Source: Bryobacterales bacterium (GTDB taxonomy: Bacteria; Cyanobacteriota; Vampirovibrionia; Obscuribacterales; Obscuribacteraceae). From it: a DNA stretch of 5,998 nucleotides. The stretch lies in assembly GCA_903970295.1 (NCBI GenBank), contig CAJCHQ010000338.1, forward strand, positions 1-5,998, read 5' to 3'. Below the pieces are notes generated by a model. It saw nothing but the letters and a program-made list of their open reading frames with translations, was not told where the DNA came from and did no database searches. The number at the start of each line of letters is the position of its first letter. Positions within the stretch are counted from its first letter, which is position 1. This document shows positions 1 through 5,381 of this stretch, in pieces. Made by a program: the position numbers and the translations under genes.

Positions 1-2
1 AG

Positions 3-560
3 GGACGAGGCGGACAAGGTCAATTGGGGCAGGGCGGCTTTGGTGGCGGCCGATTCGGACAAGGTTCGCAAGGCTCCGAGGGTGGACAGAGCGGTCGTTC
101 GGGGATCTGGACGAGACCAGGTGGTGGGCAAACGGCCAGCGCGGGCAATGGTTCTTCCGGTTCAACGGGTGGTTCTGGCAACTACAACAAGTCGGTAAGT
201 GGTAGCAAGGGCGACTGGACCAAAACTGTCAGCGACACAGGCACGACCGCCAAGGGTGGCAAGTTCGACTACAACAAAACCGTCACTGATAACAACGGAC
301 AGATTTCCAAGTCGGTTTCAGATCAGGGCACCACTGGCAGAGGCGGAAACTACGACTACAATAAGACTGCCTCTGGTACCAAAGGGGATTGGACCAAGAC
401 AGTGTCCGATCAGGGAACAACCGCCAACGGCAAGAATTACGATTACACCAAGACAGTAACCGACAATGACGGAAAAATCACACGCACTCACTCTGGACCG
501 CTGTCATCGTCGTCGGGCACACCCGGTGAGTCGACTATGAATGCGGCAGCAGCGAATTGA
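3..560 (+). CDS. Glycine-rich tandem-repeat protein, 3' end only
   Basis: I do not recognise the family. The frame is open from the window edge, so the gene starts upstream; the TTG at 24 is an internal Leu codon rather than a convincing start, with no ribosome-binding site before it. The visible N-terminal third is Gly/Gln/Arg/Ser-rich, with runs such as GQGGFGGGRFGQG. From about nucleotide 183 it switches to 29-residue tandem repeats opening with Y-N/T-K-T/S and containing a TVSDxGTT core. Three copies are complete and the fourth is cut short, followed by a Ser-rich tail ending in NAAAAN. There are no cysteines and no obvious membrane segment in the visible part. This composition suggests an extended, secreted or surface-exposed structural protein, but the N-terminus that would show a signal peptide is missing. 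It ends in TGA, 58 bp before the thioredoxin-like gene on the same strand, so co-transcription is possible. Confidence 0.75.
   Translation, partial: GRGGQGQLGQGGFGGGRFGQGSQGSEGGQSGRSGIWTRPGGGQTASAGNGSSGSTGGSGNYNKSVSGSKGDWTKTVSDTGTTAKGGKFDYNKTVTDNNGQISKSVSDQGTTGRGGNYDYNKTASGTKGDWTKTVSDQGTTANGKNYDYTKTVTDNDGKITRTHSGPLSSSSGTPGESTMNAAAAN
183..503 (+). repeat. Tandem 29-residue (87-bp) repeats, alternating A-B-A-B
   Basis: Four units start at 183, 270, 357 and 444; the last is partial. Units 1 and 3 (type A) share SGxKGDWTKTVSD, and units 2 and 4 (type B) share TDNxGxI followed by S/T-K/R-S/T. Each full unit ends with TT plus a Gly/Lys-rich turn and an aromatic-Asp pair (FD or YD). Similarity is clear in protein but diverged at DNA level, so the array is old and held by selection on the protein. 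The alternation implies that the duplicated unit was the 58-residue A+B pair. Confidence 0.8.
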
Positions 561-618
561 CGCGGAACTTCGCAATCTAATTGAGATGCACGGACGAAGA
601 GAGCACTGGAGAGAGCGT

Positions 619-1236
619 ATGAAAACAAAGATGTATTTGCCCACCTTACTTTTCATTATTACGGTTGCTGCTGCTTCGTCCGTGCAGGCTCAGAGTTTGA
701 ATGCGATCCGCGGATTTGCCCAAGAGGCCGCCATAGCTGGGAGATCCAATCGCTGGCAAGCTATCCACTGGCAGACATCCATGGACGTGGCTAAGTCAAT
801 TGCCTACAGAGAACGGAAGCCGATTCTTGTGGTTATGCATAATAATTTTGGCGGCGATACAAGATCAGGCGAGTGTTGAAGGGGTGGTCAAATGGTCCGG
901 GGCAGGTCGCTCTCGGACGATCGAGTGATTGCTTTCGTGAATGAAAATCTCGTCGCCGTTGATCTAAATTGCACAAATGGTTTTCCGCCCGACACGCATG
1001 CTTTAGATGGCTTCGCGCGATTTTACAGCAATCACCACACCCCAGGGCAGGGTCAGGGAACGCAAAAATATTCGCGTGGCTTCACTAAGAGCGTGATTAT
1101 CACTCCGGACGGATCGACTACATTGAGTGCGACACCAAATGCGAGCGTGACCGACGATTGGCAAAACAATGAGAACTACAATCCAAATGGTTATCTTGAT
1201 TTTCTCCGTCGTGGCTTGCAGTATTTTGGAAGGTGA
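619..1236 (+). CDS. Exported thioredoxin-like protein, putative selenoprotein (in-frame TGA at 877)
   Basis: Read as one 205-residue protein with residue 87 encoded by TGA. I chose ATG 619 because GGAGAG lies 5-10 bases upstream and it gives a clean signal peptide: Lys-rich start, hydrophobic residues 6-19, cleavage site VQA|QS after residue 24. The frame begins at 541, but that start would bury the signal. The mature part has thioredoxin-fold hallmarks: the strand KPILVVM (about 74-80), the helix SLSDDRVIAFVNEN (97-110), the strand LVAVDLN (111-117) and a late strand VIITPDGS. Where a CxxC is expected just after the first strand there is GGDT; the only nearby redox residues are Cys86 and the TGA-encoded position 87. 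No frameshift is needed, since both halves share a frame, and the gene ends in an ordinary TGA. It is probably a periplasmic thiol or selenol redox protein. The main alternative is a pseudogene with a nonsense mutation, or separate translation from ATG 892. Confidence 0.6.
895..918 (+). promoter_or_regulatory. Candidate bacterial SECIS stem-loop after the in-frame TGA
   Basis: Arms GTCCG (895-899) and CGGAC (914-918) pair perfectly. The stem continues with G900-T913 and G901-C912, then a bulged T911, then G902-C910 and C903-G909 around the loop AGGTC (904-908). The stem starts 15 bases after the TGA and the loop about 24 bases after it. Bacterial SECIS elements lie within the coding sequence just downstream of UGA, with a guanine among the first loop bases that contact SelB. 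From memory, the E. coli fdhF element has loop AGGUCU closed by GC pairs, so the tips nearly match. The bulged U is on the opposite arm here. This was folded by eye, without an energy calculation. Confidence 0.4.
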
Positions 1237-1301
1237 ACGGCGAGTTGACGGCTGATGCGCTGACATTCTTCCACGATGATCGCCCCATCTGGTGAAGCAC
1301 A

Positions 1302-2024
1302 CTACTCGCGCCGAATACTGAGCTTCTTGCCTTCATTTTGAGCCAGCTGACTCTTTGGGACAGTAATTGTCAGCACACCATTTTTCAGAATTGCCTGGGC
1401 CCTTTCGCTTTGTACTTTGCATGGCAATGAGATCGTTCGCTCGAAAGATCCGTATGAACGCTCAATTGCGCGAAAAGACTGATCAGCTTTTGACTGGGTT
1501 AGTTCATCCTTCTTGTCCCCTTTGATCGTGACCGAGTCGTCGTTAACTGTGACATCAAGATCCTTTTCGTCGATGCCAGGTAACTCGGCGCTGATCTTGA
1601 TTTCGTTACCCTGCTCAGTTGTATCTAGACGCGGAATGTATGAGCCCATGCCGATCGGAAAAACCCAGTTCCGGTCAAGGTCTGACGACATAACGTCGAA
1701 GTTCCTCAACATCCAACGTGCATCAGGATCGTGTTGCATTGTTTTCCACCACGGCTCAAACATATTAGAGGGAAGACTTAGCCTAGATGCGGATGCGCGT
1801 AATTTGTTAATCGCGTCGTCGAGATCAGAAAATTTTTGAGGGCTGTTAGTCGATCCAGTGTGGATACGTACTTGAGTCGCTGGGTCAGACTTGGACGATT
1901 CTACTTTTTCTGAGCTCTGGGCTTCTGAATGCAGCATTTGTCCACCGGTAAACCCGAACGCTAAACCAAGCGCCAGTGCCAACAATGTTACCTTGCGTTT
2001 GCCAAAATTGAGAGCTGGTTCCAT
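1302..2024 (-). CDS. Hsp20/alpha-crystallin small heat-shock protein with N-terminal export signal
   Basis: ATP-independent holdase of the sHSP family, 240 residues, longer than the usual 140-180. The start is ATG at 2024 because AAGGAGG sits 5 bases upstream; an in-frame start at 2054 lies beyond that site. Residues 9-11 are KRK, followed by a hydrophobic stretch at about 12-25 and a possible signal-peptidase site SEA|Q after residue 35. The protein should therefore be exported, or anchored in the membrane if uncleaved. A linker (36-130) rich in polar residues precedes the alpha-crystallin domain (about 131-224), which carries AELPGIDEKDLDV, a YGSF-R-T-I-LP strand and the signature NGVLTITVP (215-223). 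The C-terminal anchor is LSI at 235-237, an I/V-x-I/V variant. It is the last gene of the cluster, 63 bp after its neighbour, which is its closest relative here. It converges with the thioredoxin-like gene. Confidence 0.9.
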   Translation of the reverse strand: MEPALNFGKRKVTLLALALGLAFGFTGGQMLHSEAQSSEKVESSKSDPATQVRIHTGSTNSPQKFSDLDDAINKLRASASRLSLPSNMFEPWWKTMQHDPDARWMLRNFDVMSSDLDRNWVFPIGMGSYIPRLDTTEQGNEIKISAELPGIDEKDLDVTVNDDSVTIKGDKKDELTQSKADQSFRAIERSYGSFERTISLPCKVQSERAQAILKNGVLTITVPKSQLAQNEGKKLSIRRE

Positions 2025-2087
2025 AACAACCTCCTTCAAAGTTATGAATGCCATCAGAGCTGCCCTAAGGCAGAAAGCCTCTCCCTG

Positions 2088-2615
2088 TTATTCCTTTTTT
2101 ACAGTGATCTTTTTCGTGTTTGGTTCTGAGCCCACCTTCTTTGGCAAATTTACCGTCAGGACGCCGCGCTTAAACGTAGCCTCGACCTTATCTTTATCGA
2201 TTACACACGGGAGGCGAATAGTTCTATAGAACGATCCATAGGTGCGCTCCATGCGGTAATAGCCGCTTGTATTGTCTTCTTTCTCCTCCCGCTTCTCGCC
2301 TCTGATGGTCAAGCCGTCATCGCTAATCGAGACATCGAGTTCTTTCTCGTCTATCCCTGGTAGCTCTACAGAAACACGAACACCATTGGAACTTTCCTTT
2401 ACTTCAACGCGCGGCTGGAAAGTGTCTTCCGTGAAATCCGAAAAGGGAGTAATCATACCCATTTCGAAAGTACGGAAGAGATTCTCAAAGGCGCGATTCC
2501 TATCTTGTTGGAGCGAGAAGTGTTGAATTTGCTCGCTAGACGAGCCGTTTTCCTTTCTGATAGGAAGATTCTTCTTGCCCCAGTTCCAAGGTATTAGATT
2601 ACCGTTGAAAACCAT
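2088..2615 (-). CDS. Hsp20/alpha-crystallin small heat-shock protein
   Basis: Cytoplasmic-looking sHSP of 175 residues that should bind unfolding client proteins as an oligomer. The start is ATG at 2615: GGAGG lies 8 bases upstream, while the earlier in-frame ATG at 2621 directly abuts the GGAGGAG and TTG 2633/ATG 2630 lie at or beyond it. The N-terminal arm (1-67) is polar with Trp and Phe residues (PWNWGKKN) and has no export signal. The alpha-crystallin domain spans about 68-160, with VELPGIDEKELDV, MERTYGSFYRTIRLP and the signature RGVLTVNLP (150-158). The tail holds the I-x-I-type motif ITV at 170-172. It shares GIDEKxLDV, YGSF and an unusual LPC (Cys137) with the exported Hsp20 downstream, so the two look like a duplicated pair. 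The stop is TAA. Confidence 0.93.
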   Translation of the reverse strand: MVFNGNLIPWNWGKKNLPIRKENGSSSEQIQHFSLQQDRNRAFENLFRTFEMGMITPFSDFTEDTFQPRVEVKESSNGVRVSVELPGIDEKELDVSISDDGLTIRGEKREEKEDNTSGYYRMERTYGSFYRTIRLPCVIDKDKVEATFKRGVLTVNLPKKVGSEPNTKKITVKKE

Positions 2616-2648
2616 AATCATCTCCTCCATCAAATATTGATTGGTTTG

Positions 2649-3053
2649 TTACTCAGCCTGCACTGCGATTTTTCTTGGCATGGCACGCTTGTTTTTTGGC
2701 AGCACTAACTTAAGTACGCCGTTTTTGACCGAGGCTTGAATGCCTTCTCTATCAATTTCGTTTGAAAGTGCAAATACACGTTTATAGCTGCCAACGCCAT
2801 ATTCGGCATAGGTCAATTTGTAGCCAGGCAGCTTGGGCTGTTCCACATGACCATAGATGGTCAGAATGTTTTGTTCCAGCGTAATGTCTACCCCATCTTG
2901 CTTTACACCGGGCATATCAGCCAGCAAGACCAACTTTTCTTTTGATTCATGAATATCGGTGATTGGCGTGTAAAACTTGGTCGACCTTGTTTGCTCGGCA
3001 GAGCTTTGGCCCACCACTTCTTGCTTGTTCAATTCCATAAGTTCGTTTGGCAT
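2649..3053 (-). CDS. Hsp20/alpha-crystallin small heat-shock protein, short form
   Basis: A compact sHSP of 134 residues with a very short N-terminal arm of about 27 residues, a region that usually drives oligomer size and client binding. The start ATG at 3053 has AAGGAGG 6 bases upstream. The alpha-crystallin domain begins at about FYTPITDI (27-34), continues through LLADMPGVKQDGVDI and ends with the signature NGVLKLVLP (111-119). The tail motif is IAV at 129-131. It is more diverged from the two downstream genes: it has YGVGSYKRVFAL where they have YGSF-R-T-I-LPC, and it lacks their cysteine. It starts 28 bp after the stop of the first cluster gene, and 33 bp separate it from the next gene, so co-transcription is likely. 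Mixed oligomers with its neighbours are possible but cannot be seen from sequence. Confidence 0.92.
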   Translation of the reverse strand: MPNELMELNKQEVVGQSSAEQTRSTKFYTPITDIHESKEKLVLLADMPGVKQDGVDITLEQNILTIYGHVEQPKLPGYKLTYAEYGVGSYKRVFALSNEIDREGIQASVKNGVLKLVLPKNKRAMPRKIAVQAE

Positions 3054-3081
3054 GGCAAACCTCCTTCATTGATAAGAGAAA

Positions 3082-3528
3082 CTAAGATTCGGATACAACG
3101 CTGATTCGTCGCGGTTTTTCTGCTTCAGCACGGGGAAGAGTAATTTGCAAAACACCGTTGCTGAATTTCGCCTGTACGTGCTCCGCTTCTACGCCAAATG
3201 GAAGTTGCAGCGAGCGGGTGAACTGTCCGTGACCCCGTTCCTGACGATGACGGGATTCTCCTTCTTTCAGTTCTTCTGGGTTTCTAGAACCTCTTAAAGT
3301 TAGGGTATCGTTCACTAGTGAAATGTCGACGTCCTCCGGTGCGACGCCAGGAATCTCAGCTCTAACGACCGCGCCGGTTTCGGAAGTCCAAACATTTATA
3401 AGGGGAAACTCGGCTGACGCCACGGGCGGAACATTCTCTGTCAGTAATCGGTTCAATGAACTCTGCAGCCGCTGCATGTCTTGCAGAGAGCTAAACAAGT
3501 CGCTGTCAGCATATCTCTGAAACAACAT
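3082..3528 (-). CDS. Hsp20/alpha-crystallin small heat-shock protein, first gene of cluster
   Basis: sHSP of 148 residues. The start ATG at 3528 is preferred because AGGAGGAGG ends about 6-7 bases upstream; a GTG at 3534 would be too close to that site. The N-terminal arm (1-40) holds a likely helix, LQDMQRLQSSLNRLL, the pattern commonly seen at this place in bacterial Hsp20s. The alpha-crystallin domain starts at FPLINVW (41-47), contains RAEIPGVAPEDVDISL and a charged loop (EELKEGESRHRQE), and ends with NGVLQITLP (124-132). The tail motif is ISV at 142-144. It contains no cysteine. As the promoter-proximal gene it would be the most directly expressed member. The sequence resembles the common cytoplasmic Hsp20 type, unlike the short third form and the duplicated pair downstream. 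Confidence 0.93.
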   Translation of the reverse strand: MLFQRYADSDLFSSLQDMQRLQSSLNRLLTENVPPVASAEFPLINVWTSETGAVVRAEIPGVAPEDVDISLVNDTLTLRGSRNPEELKEGESRHRQERGHGQFTRSLQLPFGVEAEHVQAKFSNGVLQITLPRAEAEKPRRISVVSES

Positions 3529-3548
3529 ATTCACTCCTCCTCCTTTAA

Positions 3549-3575
3549 GATCACTTTGAAATTCAGGATCACTTT
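3549..3575. repeat. Direct repeat GATCACTTT, 18-bp period
   Basis: GATCACTTT occurs at 3549-3557 and again at 3567-3575, so the copies start 18 bp apart, close to two helical turns. They sit 20-47 bp before the start of the first Hsp20 gene, just upstream of its ribosome-binding site. On the Hsp20 coding strand the units read AAAGTGATC. They could be a protein-binding site or part of a leader structure; no known operator was recognised. Confidence 0.45.
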
Positions 3576-3585
3576 CGATGATTGT

Positions 3586-3614
3586 GATTCGGACATGACC
3601 CGCATCAAATCAAG
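3586..3614 (-). promoter_or_regulatory. Weak candidate promoter for the Hsp20 cluster
   Basis: On the minus strand, CTTGATT (3614-3608) is followed after 14 bases by TCCGAATC (3593-3586). The first box fits the heat-shock sigma-32 -35 element CTTGAAA at 5 of 7 positions; the second fits CCCCATNT poorly. The same region also gives TTGATT-N17-GAATCA, a poor sigma-70 match. Start of transcription would be near 3579. This is only a candidate, and its location is better supported than its class. Confidence 0.2.
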
Positions 3615-3841
3615 GGTCCATGGTTAGTGGTATCACTCATAGTTCGAGACTCGAGCAACACACACTGAATAATTTACTGAGAAGAGAGAGGGCAGCTGTC
3701 ACTTTTGCAGGATTTCTTAAACTTTTCCATGACGCAACCATCTAGATTATTCGAACAAGGTCTGTGAATTGGGCCCATGGACTGTTTCGAGAAGCCACTT
3801 CTGTCAATAATACAAAGATTCTTAACGAAGCATTAAAGTGC

Positions 3842-3870
3842 TTGCGCGGTGCTAAGGTTTTTGCTATAAA
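3842..3870 (+). promoter_or_regulatory. Sigma-70-like promoter toward the LRV gene
   Basis: TTGCGC (3842-3847) and TATAAA (3865-3870) are separated by exactly 17 bases. The -10 box matches the consensus at 5 of 6 positions and the -35 at 3 of 6. Transcription would start near 3877, giving a leader of roughly 285 bases before the LRV gene. It is the best promoter match seen in this intergenic region. Confidence 0.35.
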
Positions 3871-4162
3871 AAAATTATTGGAGGTTCGATTGTTTTTCGT
3901 TTGATTAGCCCAAATTCTGCTACCAGGAGGGTTTGCGCCAGTTTGATGAATAATGAGTTGAATAATCCTGCAATATAAAAGTACCGGCACACCATGTCGG
4001 CAACAAGCAAAAAGGCAGACTCAGTGGTTCTGAAGCTGCCAAGCTAAATGTTTCACTGCCAAAGAGATCCTCGATTCTTTGACGGCATCTCTTCATGGAT
4101 ATTTCCCTTTAACTGGCTTTTACAGCCGGCTCTAGCTAAATAGACTGAAGGAGGTTTTAGGT

Positions 4163-4633
4163 ATGTTTGGAGCAATACAGTACGGAGATGTATTCACTAA
4201 CTATGTCAAAGCTGGCAGTCACAGCTGCTCTCCCGAGCTATTAGAAACTATGGCGCACAGCGATATTGATCGAATTCGGTTAAGGGTAGCGGAAAATCCC
4301 CGCACACCGATAGAAATTCTGGAAGTACTGGCGGCGGACAAAAATGTTGATGTCCGAGTTGCCGTAGGTACAAACCCGTCAACTCCGCCTTATGTGAGTT
4401 ACAAGCTTGCATCTGATACGGATCTAAATGTGAGGCTGGGCTTAGCCGATGATATCCACACGCCAATTGAACTGCTGGAGATGCTCATCGAGGACGCAAA
4501 TCCATATGTGAGCTACCGGGCGGCGCAGACAAAAGAAATTGTTTTAGCGCAGGGCAAACCCAGAAGATTTGGGCGCCGATTTATCCGGTGGCTCAACGAA
4601 GGTATTAACAATCGCGGGTTGCGATATGCATAG
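4163..4633 (+). CDS. Leucine-rich-repeat-variant (LRV) type repeat protein
   Basis: A small alpha-helical repeat protein of 156 residues, probably cytoplasmic because no signal peptide or membrane segment is seen. ATG 4163 has GAAGGAGG 8 bases upstream. Residues 24-124 form about four repeats of 25-26 residues with the LRV pattern: an N-x-x-TP turn, an ELLExL helix, an acidic loop, then VR-x-x-VA. Units begin near Pro24, Pro49, Pro75 and Pro101; NPRTPIEILEVLA and DIHTPIELLEML show the pattern best. Such repeats form curved binding surfaces, so a protein partner is likely but unknown. The Azotobacter LRV protein has a cysteine-bound 4Fe-4S cluster at its N-terminus; this one has a single Cys (22), so it should lack the cluster. 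The tail (131-156) is strongly basic, with KPRRFGRRFIRW, and might bind nucleic acid or acidic lipid. It stands alone on its strand. Confidence 0.8.
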   Translation: MFGAIQYGDVFTNYVKAGSHSCSPELLETMAHSDIDRIRLRVAENPRTPIEILEVLAADKNVDVRVAVGTNPSTPPYVSYKLASDTDLNVRLGLADDIHTPIELLEMLIEDANPYVSYRAAQTKEIVLAQGKPRRFGRRFIRWLNEGINNRGLRYA

Positions 4634-4735
4634 TTCATCAGATGCACAGCTCGGCGACTGCGGAAGCATTGAAATTGGCTTCTAAAGCGATTGCTCTCAG
4701 TGCGGAAGCCAGTGACTGTGTCAGTGATGTGGAAT

Positions 4736-4772
4736 GCAAGGACTGGTCATCAGCGAGGAGACCAGTCCTTGC
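4736..4772. terminator. Perfect 13-bp hairpin downstream of LRV gene, possible terminator
   Basis: GCAAGGACTGGTC (4736-4748) and GACCAGTCCTTGC (4760-4772) are exact reverse complements around an 11-base loop. It lies about 100 bp after the LRV stop codon and is the strongest hairpin in the window. No T-run follows directly; the nearest (six T at 4824-4829) is about 50 bp on. It could therefore be a terminator of unusual form, an RNA-stabilising 3' end, or part of an unrecognised RNA. Confidence 0.35.
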
Positions 4773-5278
4773 TCGGACCGATTAGTATTTCAAATTCATT
4801 AGGCGGCAGAATCAGCTAATCTCTTTTTTAGTGCCCATTCGAGTCGTTAAGGTTCTGGTCAAAACCCGATGGGCTCATAGCATCCACTGGAGCGGTTGAG
4901 TAGCTAAAATCTCTTGACTCGCACCTTGTCGAGCCTGCGATGCCACTTCTGGAATCGAGGGATAAAGCGGAACCAGACGAGCTCTTTACTGAATAGATCG
5001 ATTGGAATTTGATAGACAATGTTGCCTGACATGCTGGCCACCAACAAGAGCGAACGCTTCAGTCGCACAATCGATCAGGCAGCGCTTGCCTACAGGCAGC
5101 GAACAAAGTCGTGTCGCATAAACAGAGCGTGTTCACGAGCGTTGCACAATCTTTCGACAAGAATCTCTTAAATTAGAACTTGCTCAGATTAATCCTAATC
5201 TCTCAGCGAGTACTGGTCCTAATTCCTATTACCGCTCTGTTCAACAACCAAACTTGACTTGGCAGTGTTTGCGCTGCA

Positions 5279-5297
5279 AGCGTCTGTTGCAGACGCT
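5279..5297. repeat. Inverted repeat AGCGTCTG-TTG-CAGACGCT
   Basis: A perfect 8-bp inverted repeat with a 3-base loop, extendable by two more pairs if A5278 is bulged. It sits about 85 bp before the chosen start of the last gene, so it could act in that gene's leader or as a terminator-like element for transcripts entering from the left. No T-run follows directly. Confidence 0.4.
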
Positions 5298-5381
5298 GCT
5301 GAATCGATGTTGCGTTTTACTATCCATTTTTGGTGCTACCAAAGAATGAGTTCTCGTGACTCGCTCTTCATCTGGAGAAAC

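Larger units (their letters stand above)
3529..4162. other. Divergent intergenic region between Hsp20 cluster and LRV gene
   Basis: This 634-bp stretch lies between genes reading away from each other. Its left part should contain the Hsp20 promoter and leader, including a direct repeat. Its right part has a sigma-70-like promoter facing the LRV gene. I found no CIRCE element (TTAGCACTC-N9-GAGTGCTAA), no tRNA and no convincing gene. Small inverted repeats are TCGAG-A-CTCGA (3644-3654), AAGCA/TGCTT (3828-3843) and CTGGCT/AGCCGG (4113-4129). None has a terminator-like T-run. Confidence 0.7.
4634..5381. other. Long intergenic region with several inverted repeats
   Basis: About 750 bp without a convincing gene or tRNA. 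From left to right it holds a doubled TGCGGAAGC (4659 and 4701), the strong 13-bp hairpin at 4736-4772, a weak ATTAG/CTAAT stem followed by six T (4798-4829), and a doubled CAGGCAGCG (5076 and 5093). The second CAGGCAGCG overlaps a bulged hairpin, CGC-TGCC/GGCA-GCG, at 5083-5101. Next come AGATTA-ATCC-TAATCT (5186-5201) and the 8-bp hairpin at 5279-5297. The right end may be the leader, or even the N-terminal coding part, of the gene that runs off the window. Confidence 0.6.

Noticed and set aside
541..618. Earlier ATG (541) as start of the thioredoxin-like gene
   Set aside because: It overlaps the end of the upstream gene, lacks a ribosome-binding site and would place 26 charged residues before an otherwise ideal signal peptide.
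877..892. Frameshift or sequencing indel as cause of the split thioredoxin-like gene
   Set aside because: Both halves lie in the same reading frame, so only a substitution-type stop or recoding can explain the interruption.
1237..1301. Shared terminator between the convergent thioredoxin-like and Hsp20 genes
   Set aside because: Only a distant GGCGA/TCGCC pairing (1239-1243 with 1280-1284) with a long loop and no T-run.
3620..3745. 41-codon ATG frame on the plus strand (starts MVSGITHSS)
   Set aside because: Only a weak AAGGG is present, too close to the ATG, and the frame covers the likely Hsp20 promoter region. No family resemblance.
3876..3896. tRNA T-arm-like GGTTCGATT
   Set aside because: No matching acceptor, anticodon or D-arm pairing around it.
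3742..3990. 82-codon open frame on the minus strand in the divergent intergenic region
   Set aside because: GTG start without a ribosome-binding site, no recognisable motif, and it overlaps the promoter-like region on the other strand.
4828..5019. 63-codon minus-strand frame
   Set aside because: TTG start, no ribosome-binding site, Ser-rich composition without pattern; most likely chance.
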